Position numbers and translations under genes: made by a program
Shown: positions 1 through 5,649 of the stretch, in pieces
How positions within the stretch are numbered: position 1 is the stretch's first letter
Layout: the number at the start of each line of letters is the position of its first letter
The notes under the pieces: generated by a model
Database searches by the model: none
What the model saw: only the letters and a program-made list of their open reading frames with translations
Told to the model about the DNA's origin: nothing
Assembly (NCBI GenBank): GCA_900548125.1
Contig: URJN01000149.1
Coordinates: forward strand, 1-5,753
Direction: 5' to 3'
DNA: 5,753 bases
DNA from: an uncultured Eubacteriales bacterium
GTDB taxonomy: Bacteria; Bacillota; Clostridia; Christensenellales; Aristaeellaceae

Positions 1-7
1 CACGTCT

Positions 8-64
8 AAAAAGAAAAGCAAGTCGGGGAGTGAATAAATTCCCTCCCGACTTGCTTTTCTTTTT
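8..64. terminator. Bidirectional rho-independent terminator
   Basis: Bases 8-27 and 45-64 are perfect 20-bp reverse complements around a 17-base AT-rich loop. The inner stem is GC-rich (GCAAGTCGGG against CCCGACTTGC), and the outer arms are A-rich on the left and T-rich on the right. RNA from either strand therefore ends in a U-rich tract. It lies 20 bases past the stop codon of the minus-strand rubrerythrin and is most simply that gene's terminator. It could also serve a plus-strand gene ending left of the window. Confidence 0.9.
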
Positions 65-83
65 ATCCTGCTCGGCTTGTAGC

Positions 84-614
84 TTAGCCAAAGTATCTCT
101 TAAGCAGTCCTTCGAATGCTTTTCCGTGTCTTGCTTCGTCTCTTGCCATCTCATGAACGGTATCATGGATTGCATCTAAGTTTGCAGCTTTTGCACGTTT
201 TGCAAGGTCAAATTTTCCTTCTGTTGCGCCATGCTCAGCATCTACACGCATTTCAAGGTTTTTCTTTGTGCTGTCTGTTACAACTTCACCAAGTAATTCT
301 GCGAATTTTGCAGCATGCCCAGCTTCTTCGTAAGCTGCTTTCTCCCAGTATAATCCGATTTCCGGATATCCTTCTCTGTGAGCAACTCTTGCCATTGCCA
401 GATACATACCAACTTCAGAGCACTCGCCTTCGAAGTTTGCTCTTAAGTCTGCAAGGATATCTTCGCTAACGCCCTGTGCAACACCTACTACATGCTCAGC
501 AGCCCATACTTTCTCGCCGGTCTGCTCTTTCTGGTCATCGGCTGCTGGAATCTTGTTCGCTGGATGGGGCTGTTTGACTTTACGGTTTATGGATACAAAA
601 AGCTCATTCACCAT
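84..614 (-). CDS. Rubrerythrin (di-iron peroxidase), N-terminus lost at a sequence join
   Basis: Rubrerythrins reduce hydrogen peroxide in the cytosol of anaerobes, taking electrons from rubredoxin or NADH. From about residue 30 (KEQTGEKVWAAEHVVGVAQG) to the end, the 176-residue frame is a typical clostridial reverse-type rubrerythrin four-helix bundle. Visible ligand motifs are GECSEVGMYLA in the first helix, EEAGH (ExxH) in the second, and DEARH (ExxH) near the C-terminus. Relatives of this type usually carry a rubredoxin domain with two CxxC pairs before WAAEH. Here the first ~28 residues contain no cysteine and are simply the antisense of the plus-strand membrane-protein fragment. The apparent ATG at 614 has no ribosome site and is probably not a real start; the genuine coding part runs from about 84 to about 530. 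Codon use and composition are AT-richer than in the plus-strand genes. EEAGH has Gly where EEAEH is usual; this is not an iron ligand. Terminated by the hairpin at 8-64. Confidence 0.85.
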   Translation of the reverse strand: MVNELFVSINRKVKQPHPANKIPAADDQKEQTGEKVWAAEHVVGVAQGVSEDILADLRANFEGECSEVGMYLAMARVAHREGYPEIGLYWEKAAYEEAGHAAKFAELLGEVVTDSTKKNLEMRVDAEHGATEGKFDLAKRAKAANLDAIHDTVHEMARDEARHGKAFEGLLKRYFG

Positions 615-770
615 ATGGAAGCGACGAGAAAGAACGCGCCGGCGATGGAGCCGATGCCGTCCTATGTGGATTATTTGAAACAGCCGAAGGTCATTCCCTC
701 GGCAGGAGAGCCGCTGCTGACGGCAGTTGTGCTCGTCGCGCTGAGCGTTTTGACAACGGTGGTCTTTTGA
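492..770 (+). CDS. Partial small membrane protein, probably DUF3899 family, 5' end missing
   Basis: The 92-residue frame has a hydrophobic segment at about residues 6-24 (FLAGLLFLVIGCWNLV...), then the sequence GLFDFTVYGYKKL, a polar middle, and a second hydrophobic segment at about 73-92 that ends the protein. A membrane helix followed by a G-x-FD-x-x-x-YG-x-KKL pattern resembles the C-terminal half of Firmicutes DUF3899 proteins, whose function is unknown. Full members are somewhat longer, with another N-terminal helix. The ATG at 492 lies inside rubrerythrin coding sequence and has no ribosome site, so the start is an artefact of the join at about 500-540. Only the part from about 515 on is likely genuine. 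A strong terminator follows at once. The family call rests on recalled pattern similarity. Confidence 0.55.
   Translation: MLSSPYFLAGLLFLVIGCWNLVRWMGLFDFTVYGYKKLIHHMEATRKNAPAMEPMPSYVDYLKQPKVIPSAGEPLLTAVVLVALSVLTTVVF
500..540. other. Breakpoint joining two unrelated sequences
   Basis: Left of this interval the minus strand encodes rubrerythrin in AT-rich codons. Right of it the plus strand encodes a membrane protein in GC-richer DNA. Each gene lacks its N-terminus at the same place, and the two coding regions overlap antisense. In the middle (about 515-535) both readings look plausible: DDQKEQTGE on minus and AGLLFLVIG on plus. This suggests a short stretch of shared sequence at the join, as expected from a misassembly through a short overlap or from microhomology recombination. 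The exact point cannot be fixed by eye. Confidence 0.65.
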
Positions 771-774
771 CCGA

Positions 775-803
775 CGGGGCTGTTTTTGCAGCCCCGTTTT
801 TTT
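775..803 (+). terminator. Rho-independent terminator after the membrane-protein fragment
   Basis: CGGGGCTG (775-782) and CAGCCCCG (789-796) form a perfect 8-bp GC-rich stem with a 6-base loop. Seven T residues (797-803) follow directly. The hairpin begins 4 bases past the TGA at 768-770. It separates the membrane-protein transcription unit from the amidohydrolase genes, so those need their own promoter between about 804 and 1007. Confidence 0.92.
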
Positions 804-835
804 GTTGGGTGTGAGGACGAGTGGAACACTGACCC

Positions 836-984
836 AAACCCCGTCAAGAACCTGAGGCTCTTGGATTTCCTACTACGTTGTCGCGTTGCGACAGCTGATG
901 ACAGGCATATTGAAACCGCCGCGAAGCAAAGCGGAAGGTCAAGGAAACTCAGTTCCCTTGTAGGGTTTGGGGCAAAGCCCCAAA
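836..984 (+). repeat. Intergenic repeat copy R1, structured, upstream of the amidohydrolase pair
   Basis: This segment matches 3348-3533 in the same orientation. Shared blocks, in order: a 45-base block at 836-880 (39 of 45 identical by hand alignment to 3348-3392); GCGACAGCTGA at 888-898; a 19-base identical core ATTGAAACCGCCGCGAAGC at 909-927; and GGGTTTGGG at 963-971. Four hairpins can be drawn: 844-864 (TCAAGA/TCTTGG plus two inner CC/GG pairs); 879-893 (TGTCGC/GCGACA, loop GTT); 940-960 (9-bp stem with one A-C mismatch, loop TCA); and 966-984 (TTTGGGGC/GCCCCAAA, loop AAA). The last has no T tract, so it is not a classical terminator. The copy ends 35 bases before the amidohydrolase ATG, so it probably lies in the 5' leader or contains the promoter. 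I recognise no known riboswitch. It could be a cis-regulatory RNA or a dispersed non-autonomous repeat. Confidence 0.75.
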
Positions 985-1007
985 ATCGTTCTTTGATATC
1001 AAATGAT

Positions 1008-1013
1008 GGAGGG
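1008..1013 (+). promoter_or_regulatory. Ribosome binding site deciding the start at 1020
   Basis: GGAGGG lies six bases before the ATG at 1020. The same reading frame stays open upstream to a TTG at 786, but that start would sit inside the terminator at 775-803 and would translate the repeat. The homologous protein (MIYKNAMIHDG...) begins exactly at 1020, which settles the start. Confidence 0.9.
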
Positions 1014-1019
1014 ATTACG

Positions 1020-2171
1020 ATGATTTACAAAAATGCCATGATTCATGACGGTCTGGGTCATGCGTTTGTCGGTGACCTGCGCATTGAAGATGGAAAGATT
1101 GCCGAGGTTGCGGAGCATATCGAGGGTGATGGCGTCGATTTGGCGGGCAAGCATGTGCTGCCGGGCTTTATTGATACGCTCAGCAAGTGGGGCATCAACG
1201 GAACGCCGTATGAGATTCGTCCGTCCAGCGACGATAACGATGAAAAATCCGATCCGGTCACGCCGGAGATGGACGTGGTTTACGCGTTCAACGGACGCGC
1301 TGCTTCCGTTCAGCAGCTTCCGGCTTACGGCATTACCGCGTGCGGCGTTGCGCCGTCGGATAACAATGTATTCGGCGGTCAGGCGGCGGCGTTCGTTACC
1401 GACGGCATCAACGGCTATCGCATGTGCCTGCGCCGCGGCGTTGCGATGAAATGCAGCGTGTCCAAAGAGGTCAAGCGCGTATACGGCGGGCGCAATGTGA
1501 TGCCGACGACGCTGATGGGCATGTTCCATCTGCTGGAGAGCAACCTGCGCAAAGCGGCGGAGTATGACCCCGAAAAGGAGGGCGTCGAGCCGGATGAAAA
1601 GCTGGCGGCGATCCGCATGGCGATTGACGGCGAAATGCCGATGATGATTTCCTGCGACGACGCTAACAGCCGTCAGCTGGTGATGGAGATCGTTAAGCCG
1701 TATGAGAAGATGAAGGTCATCTTCACGATGATGGCGGGTTTGAGCGAGCTTGACCTGACGCTTGATCCCGAGCGCGTCTCCTTTATCGACGGCTTTGCCG
1801 GCGGAGATTATGATCCGCGCAGCATGCACAAGGATTATCGAATCATCAAGGCGTTGGTGGATAAGGGCATGCGCATCGCCGTATGCGGAAAGACCGCCGG
1901 AAGCTACAGCCGCGAGTGGGTGCTTTGGGAGGGCATGGAGCTGACCAAGCACATCGACGACGAGGAAAAGGTGCTTTCGATGATGACGAGCGAGCCGGCG
2001 CGCATGCTGGGCATCGACGAGATGACCGGCAGCATCGAGGTTGGCAAGCGTGCCGATTTGGTCGTGTGGAGCATGAATCCGCTCAGCGATTTCCGCGCGC
2101 GGGTGCTTCAGACGATGATTGCGGGCAAGACCGTCTATCAGGAAGGGGATGAAATCAAATGCTACTGCTGA
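1020..2171 (+). CDS. Amidohydrolase-fold protein lacking metal ligands (probable pseudoenzyme)
   Basis: This 383-residue protein aligns along its whole length with the next gene product and belongs to the same COG1228-like amidohydrolase group. It has the N-terminal beta part (MIYKNAMIHDG...GKIAEV), the PGFID turn, the DPVTPEMDVVYAFN and YGITACGVAPSDNNVFGGQ segments, and the C-terminal SEPARMLGIDEMTGSIEVGKRADLVVW block. The metal-site residues are all changed relative to the partner: HxH becomes L54-S-K56 (PGFIDTLSKWG), the third His aligns with S211, the fourth with M237 (FTMMAG), and the catalytic Asp with K291 (CGKTAG). The frame is intact and the fold segments are well kept, so it reads as a functioning but non-catalytic protein rather than a decaying gene. 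A regulatory or structural subunit for the partner is the natural guess. Its end overlaps the partner start by 13 bases, implying co-translation. No signal peptide is seen, so it is cytosolic. The aligned positions were set by eye, so single-residue offsets are possible. Confidence 0.85.
   Translation: MIYKNAMIHDGLGHAFVGDLRIEDGKIAEVAEHIEGDGVDLAGKHVLPGFIDTLSKWGINGTPYEIRPSSDDNDEKSDPVTPEMDVVYAFNGRAASVQQLPAYGITACGVAPSDNNVFGGQAAAFVTDGINGYRMCLRRGVAMKCSVSKEVKRVYGGRNVMPTTLMGMFHLLESNLRKAAEYDPEKEGVEPDEKLAAIRMAIDGEMPMMISCDDANSRQLVMEIVKPYEKMKVIFTMMAGLSELDLTLDPERVSFIDGFAGGDYDPRSMHKDYRIIKALVDKGMRIAVCGKTAGSYSREWVLWEGMELTKHIDDEEKVLSMMTSEPARMLGIDEMTGSIEVGKRADLVVWSMNPLSDFRARVLQTMIAGKTVYQEGDEIKCYC
2141..2148 (+). 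promoter_or_regulatory. Ribosome binding site inside the upstream gene
   Basis: GGAAGGGG lies ten bases before the ATG at 2159, within the last codons of the preceding gene, whose stop is the TGA at 2169-2171. This placement fits translational coupling: ribosomes finishing the first protein can restart on the second, favouring matched amounts of the two proteins. Confidence 0.75.
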
Positions 2172-3322
2172 AAAACGGAACCGTTCTGACGATGGCGGAT
2201 GAGGGCATCATTGAGCAGGGCGATGTGCTGATTGACGGCGGAAAAATCGTGGAGATTGGCGTTAATCTGCCGGAAAAGGACTGCGAAGTGCTGGATATGA
2301 AGGGCAAAATCGTCATGCCGGGCATGATCGACGCGCATGCGCATCGCAGCAACTTTCCGGAAAACGGCGAGGGTGGAGGCGATATCAACGAGCTGACCAA
2401 CCCCGTGACGGCTGAGTTGAACGCATACTACGCCATCGACCCGAACAACATCGGGTTCAAGATTGCCTGCGAATACGGCATCACGACGAACTGCGTCATT
2501 CCGGGAAGCGGCAACGTGGTCGGCGGTTACGGCATTGCCATCAAGTCGGCGGGCAAGGGGCTGGCAGAGCAGACCATCGCCAATCCGGTCGCGCTCAAAG
2601 CGGCGATGGGCATCAATCCCAAGGGCGTTTACAACGGAAAGAACCGCTGCCCGATGTCCCGAATGGGCATTGCGCAGACGCTCCGCGATTACCTGACCAA
2701 GGTCAAGGCGTATATGAAGAAAAAGGCGGATGCGGCGGGTGATCCGGAGAAGATGCCGCCGTATGACCAGGCGATGGAACACGGCATTCCGGTCATGGAG
2801 CATCGGATTCCGCTCAAGGTGCATTCCTATCAGCAGGACATGATGACCGTGCTTGAAATCGCGGACGAATTCGATATTGACGTGACGCTGGATCACGCGC
2901 TCGGTGCTTCCGACTTTGTGGAGGAGCTGGCGAGCAATCCGCATGTCAAGGGCGTCATTTACGGCCCGATCTATATCGGTCTGTTCCCGGGCGAAGGCTG
3001 CAAGGTGGACTTTGACGCGATGAAAATGCTCGATGACGCGGGCGTGAATACGGCGATGATGACCGACGCGCTGCTCTCCGGCTCTCAGATGTTGGTCAAT
3101 CAGGTCGGCGAGTGCGTGCGGGCAGGCATGGATCCGATCCGTGCGCTGAGAATGCTGACGGTCAATCCGGCGAAGATGCTCGGCTTAGAGGATCGAATCG
3201 GCATGCTGCGCCCGGGCATGGATGCGGATATCGTCGTATTTGACGCGATGCCCTGCGTTGTGCCGAAGGCACAGGTCGAAATGACCCTTATCGACGGCAA
3301 CGTAGTATACAAGAAGCCATAA
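2159..3322 (+). CDS. Metal-dependent amidohydrolase, imidazolonepropionase-like (COG1228), possible Xaa-Pro dipeptidase
   Basis: This 387-residue cytosolic enzyme has the complete amidohydrolase signature. An N-terminal beta part (LLKNGTVLTMADEGIIEQGDVLIDGGKIVEIG) precedes PGMIDAHAH with metal ligands H60 and H62. The third His is H222 (KVHSYQQD), the fourth is H246 (LDHALG), and the catalytic Asp is D303 (MMTDALLSG). A C-terminal LTVNPAKMLGLEDRIGMLRPGMDADIVVFD block is typical of the superfamily. K147 or K155 (PVALKAAMGINPK) might be a metal-bridging lysine, but I cannot tell which, if either. GDINELTNPVTAELNAYYAIDP and GSGNVVGGYGIAIK match the subgroup often annotated as imidazolonepropionase-like hydrolase. 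Characterised COG1228 members include Xaa-Pro dipeptidases, and the downstream prolyl oligopeptidase makes dipeptide cleavage attractive, but the substrate cannot be read from sequence. No hut genes are nearby, which argues against histidine breakdown. The gene overlaps its inactive paralogue by 13 bases. No classical terminator follows; repeat R2 begins 25 bases on. Confidence 0.9.
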   Translation: MLLLKNGTVLTMADEGIIEQGDVLIDGGKIVEIGVNLPEKDCEVLDMKGKIVMPGMIDAHAHRSNFPENGEGGGDINELTNPVTAELNAYYAIDPNNIGFKIACEYGITTNCVIPGSGNVVGGYGIAIKSAGKGLAEQTIANPVALKAAMGINPKGVYNGKNRCPMSRMGIAQTLRDYLTKVKAYMKKKADAAGDPEKMPPYDQAMEHGIPVMEHRIPLKVHSYQQDMMTVLEIADEFDIDVTLDHALGASDFVEELASNPHVKGVIYGPIYIGLFPGEGCKVDFDAMKMLDDAGVNTAMMTDALLSGSQMLVNQVGECVRAGMDPIRALRMLTVNPAKMLGLEDRIGMLRPGMDADIVVFDAMPCVVPKAQVEMTLIDGNVVYKKP

Positions 3323-3347
3323 GGAAAACAATTGTGACTTTGATCTA

Positions 3348-3533
3348 AAACCCCGCCAAGAACCCGAAGCTCTTGGATTTCACACTACGCTGCCATACTG
3401 CGACAGCTCAGAATGTAAACAAAAAGCTGCACCGTTGCGCTGTGACAGCTGACGAACAGATTGAAACCGCCGCGAAGCGAAGAAGGGAGTCTGAGGGATA
3501 GAATCCTTCAGGCGGGTTTGGGCGGCAGACCAA
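3348..3533 (+). repeat. Intergenic repeat copy R2, expanded version, upstream of the peptidase
   Basis: This is the second copy of the repeat at 836-984, same orientation. It shares the 5' block (3348-3392), GCGACAGCT at 3400-3408, the identical 19-base core at 3460-3478 and GGGTTTGGG at 3514-3522. Hairpins: 3356-3376 (CCAAGA/TCTTGG); 3439-3449 (GCTG/CAGC, loop TGA); and 3491-3511 (CTGAGGGAT/ATCCTTCAG, loop AGA), a 9-bp stem with one G-U pair in the same place as the 940-960 stem of R1 but with different bases. The terminal hairpin is weaker here (TTGG/CCAA at 3518-3533). Between the 5' block and the core, R2 is about 40 bases longer and carries a second, diverged GACAGCT motif at 3444-3450. 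It ends just before the peptidase ribosome site at 3536-3543. Confidence 0.75.
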
Positions 3534-3535
3534 TA

Positions 3536-3543
3536 AAAGGAGG
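3536..3543 (+). promoter_or_regulatory. Strong ribosome binding site of the prolyl oligopeptidase
   Basis: AAAGGAGG lies five bases before the ATG at 3549 and is close to a full complement of the 16S rRNA 3' end. It fixes the start. It directly follows the last hairpin of repeat R2. Confidence 0.92.
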
Positions 3544-3548
3544 ACACT

Positions 3549-5594
3549 ATGCGTAATTATCCGAAGGTTCCGCGTACCGATGTCAAAGATACCTACTTTG
3601 GTGTGACGATTGAGGATCCGTATCGCTATCTGGAAAACAAGAAAGCCCCCGAAGTGCTGGATATCGTTGCGCAGGAGAACGCATATACCAAGGCGTTCTT
3701 TGATAATCAGCCTGAGTTCCATTGGCAGGAGGTCGAAAAGCGTCTGCGCGAAAAGCCGGTGCATCATGCGCTTTCCGGCGTGCAGGAGGCTTGCGGCTGC
3801 CGCTGTGCCAGTCGCAAACTCGACGGCGGCATGCACGACATCGTTACGCTGGACGAAAACGATCAGGTCAGCGGCGTGCTGATGAATGACGCCATGATGG
3901 ATGACCGCATGCACGTTTACAGCGCAAAGCCCTGCCCGACGCACGCCGGCATTTACGCAATCATGGGCGTGAAGCACGGCGCGCCGCGCTGCTGCATCGT
4001 GGTGTATGACGCCAATGCCAAGCGCGTGATTGCCGAGCTGGACGACGTGTTCGGCTTCAACTGGTCTGAGGACGGCGAGGGCGTTCTCTATTCCAGTGCG
4101 GTCGTCGATACGCAGAACAACCGGAACATCAACCGCGTGCATCGCTTTGATTGGCAAAGCGAAGTGAACCATACGCTGTACGTTTATCCGGATAACGCGG
4201 TCTTTATCGGCGTAAGCCCCGCGCCGAAAGGCGGATGCTTCCTCGGCGTCAAGGTCAATTACGGCGATACGCTTATGTTGTATCTGAACAGCGAGGGCAA
4301 GGCGACCCGCCTGAGCAGCGGCAAGGGATTCTTTGAGTATATCGGCGAAAAGAACGGACGCTGCTATTTCAGCACGGACGAGAATGCACCGATGGGTCAT
4401 GTGCTGTCCATCGCCGCTAAAGACGTCGAGCGGGAAGGTGCGCTGGTCGATGGCTTTGCCGTCGCGCTGGCGGAAACGGATGCGTCGCTGGAGAGCATCG
4501 GCTTGACGGATGAGGGCATCCTTGCCGTACATAGCCGCAACGCCTGCTCGGAGATGGCACTGTATTCCTTTGAGGGCAAGAAGCTGCGCGAGATTGCCAT
4601 GCCCAGCGAGTACGGCGCAATCAGCACCGGTGGCACGATGGAGGTTTCCGACGAGGGGAACATCTTCTTCGGCTTCCAGAGCTTCACCATGAAGCCGGTT
4701 CTGCTCAAGCTGAATGTGCATACCTTTGAGCTGACCGTCATCGACAAGGAAGAGGATCGCGATACGAGCGACATTGCCGTGTCGCAATGCTTCCTGAAGG
4801 CGCGCGACGGCGAGCGTATTCTGGTGTATCTGGTACACAAAAAGGATCTCGTTAAGGACGGCAACACGCCGACGCTCATGTATGGCTACGGCGGATATTT
4901 CAATATTCTCAGCCCGATGCCGGAGAACATGTCGGGCTACGATATCGTCGAATGGGCGCGGAAGGGGCGCATTTATGCCCACTGCATCCTGCGCGGAGGC
5001 GGAGAATATGGCACGAAGTGGCACGAGGCGGGCATGAAGCTGAATAAGAAGAATGCCTTCTATGACTTCATCGACATTGCCGAATGGCTGGTTGAGCAGG
5101 GATATACCCGTCCGGCAAAAATCGTCGCCAACGGCGCGAGCAACGGCGGTCTGCTGATGGCGGCAATCTCCACGCTGCGTCCGGATCTGTTTGGCACGGT
5201 AATCGCGTCTGTTCCGCATACGGATATGATTCGCTTCCGCAATGACGATCGCGGCATGATGTATGTCACCGAGTACGGCGATCCGCTTGAAAACGAGGAA
5301 ACGCTGAAGTATATGCTGTCTTATTCGCCGTATCACAACATCAAGCCCGGCACGCTTTACCCGCGTCTGCTGGTTCAGACGGGCGAAAACGACAACAATG
5401 TGCCGCCGTATCACGGCAAGAAGTTTGCGATTCGCTTGCAGCATGACGCCGATGAGCGTCATCCGGTACTGCTGACCGTGCTTGCGCATGGCAGCCATGA
5501 CCGCGGCGTCGGTGAGGAATACTACTATAACATCGCGCAGATGCAGACGTTTGTTGAAATCGGTCTGGCAGAAGCAGAGAGGGAAAGCAAGTAA
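3549..5594 (+). CDS. Prolyl oligopeptidase, family S9A serine peptidase
   Basis: This 681-residue cytosolic enzyme is predicted to cleave short peptides on the carboxyl side of proline. The N-terminus carries the family hallmark PRTDVKDTYFGVTIEDPYRYLEN (about residues 8-30). A beta-propeller region that filters substrates by size follows to about residue 410, then the alpha/beta-hydrolase domain: MYGYGGYFN (oxyanion tyrosine region), LRGGGEYGTKWHEAG, and the nucleophile elbow GASNGGLL with Ser531. Asp615 (GENDNNVPPYHG) and His650 (AHGSHDRGVG) complete the triad. The length is normal for S9A (roughly 670-710), and no signal peptide is seen. An odd point is a CGCRC cluster at residues 82-86, where relatives usually have aromatic residues at the start of the propeller. 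The gene has its own strong ribosome site and is separated from the amidohydrolases by the 226-base gap holding repeat R2, so it may be a separate transcription unit or be read through from upstream. A hairpin follows at 5621-5649. Oligopeptidase B is less likely, since the DPYRYLEN start and YGYGGY pattern fit POP, but specificity should be tested. Confidence 0.93.
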   Translation: MRNYPKVPRTDVKDTYFGVTIEDPYRYLENKKAPEVLDIVAQENAYTKAFFDNQPEFHWQEVEKRLREKPVHHALSGVQEACGCRCASRKLDGGMHDIVTLDENDQVSGVLMNDAMMDDRMHVYSAKPCPTHAGIYAIMGVKHGAPRCCIVVYDANAKRVIAELDDVFGFNWSEDGEGVLYSSAVVDTQNNRNINRVHRFDWQSEVNHTLYVYPDNAVFIGVSPAPKGGCFLGVKVNYGDTLMLYLNSEGKATRLSSGKGFFEYIGEKNGRCYFSTDENAPMGHVLSIAAKDVEREGALVDGFAVALAETDASLESIGLTDEGILAVHSRNACSEMALYSFEGKKLREIAMPSEYGAISTGGTMEVSDEGNIFFGFQSFTMKPVLLKLNVHTFELTVIDKEEDRDTSDIAVSQCFLKARDGERILVYLVHKKDLVKDGNTPTLMYGYGGYFNILSPMPENMSGYDIVEWARKGRIYAHCILRGGGEYGTKWHEAGMKLNKKNAFYDFIDIAEWLVEQGYTRPAKIVANGASNGGLLMAAISTLRPDLFGTVIASVPHTDMIRFRNDDRGMMYVTEYGDPLENEETLKYMLSYSPYHNIKPGTLYPRLLVQTGENDNNVPPYHGKKFAIRLQHDADERHPVLLTVLAHGSHDRGVGEEYYYNIAQMQTFVEIGLAEAERESK

Positions 5595-5620
5595 AAGCGG
5601 TTTTCCAACTGAAAAGGCAG

Positions 5621-5649
5621 AGGAGCGAGTCTGAAAACGATTCGCTCCT
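5621..5649 (+). terminator. Terminator-like hairpin after the peptidase gene
   Basis: AGGAGCGAGTC (5621-5631) pairs with GATTCGCTCCT (5639-5649) in an 11-bp stem with one G-U pair and a 7-base loop. The stem is strong, but only a short T-poor tract (TTATCAT) follows, so termination may be inefficient. It lies 26 bases beyond the peptidase stop and is the best candidate for the end of that transcript. Confidence 0.65.

Noticed and set aside
116..469. Plus-strand frame opposite the rubrerythrin gene
   Set aside because: Leu/His/Gln-rich antisense translation of a confident rubrerythrin; no family resemblance.
492..614. Genuine antisense overlap of two genes
   Set aside because: The overlap arises only because each frame runs through the join into the other gene's opposite strand; neither start has a ribosome site.
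886..915. Possible sigma-70-like promoter in R1 (TTGCGA, 16-base spacer, TATTGA)
   Set aside because: Both boxes are weak, the -10 lies against the conserved repeat core, and R2 does not keep the same boxes at that spacing.
966..984. Hairpin TTTGGGGC/GCCCCAAA as a terminator
   Set aside because: A strong stem but no T tract after it, and it sits just upstream of the amidohydrolase start in what should be its leader; treated as part of the repeat.
786..1019. Upstream extension of the first amidohydrolase from a TTG at 786 (78 extra residues)
   Set aside because: It starts inside the terminator hairpin at 775-803, translates repeat R1, and has no homologous N-terminal match. The ATG at 1020 has a good ribosome site and matches the family start.
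999..1952. Long minus-strand frame opposite the first amidohydrolase, and a similar one at 2162-2944
   Set aside because: Both are antisense shadows of well-supported genes, with no domain and no ribosome site noted.
836..3533. R1 and R2 as a composite mobile element or CRISPR-like array flanking the amidohydrolase pair
   Set aside because: The copies are direct, diverged and imperfect, there is no transposase or integrase, and the two-copy spacing is gene-sized. A dispersed intergenic repeat explains them better.
3408..5498. Very long open frame on the minus strand opposite the peptidase
   Set aside because: It lies antisense to a clear S9A gene with an intact triad and has a composition typical of an antisense shadow of GC-biased codons (rich in His, Arg, Ala, Val). 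It has no recognisable domain.
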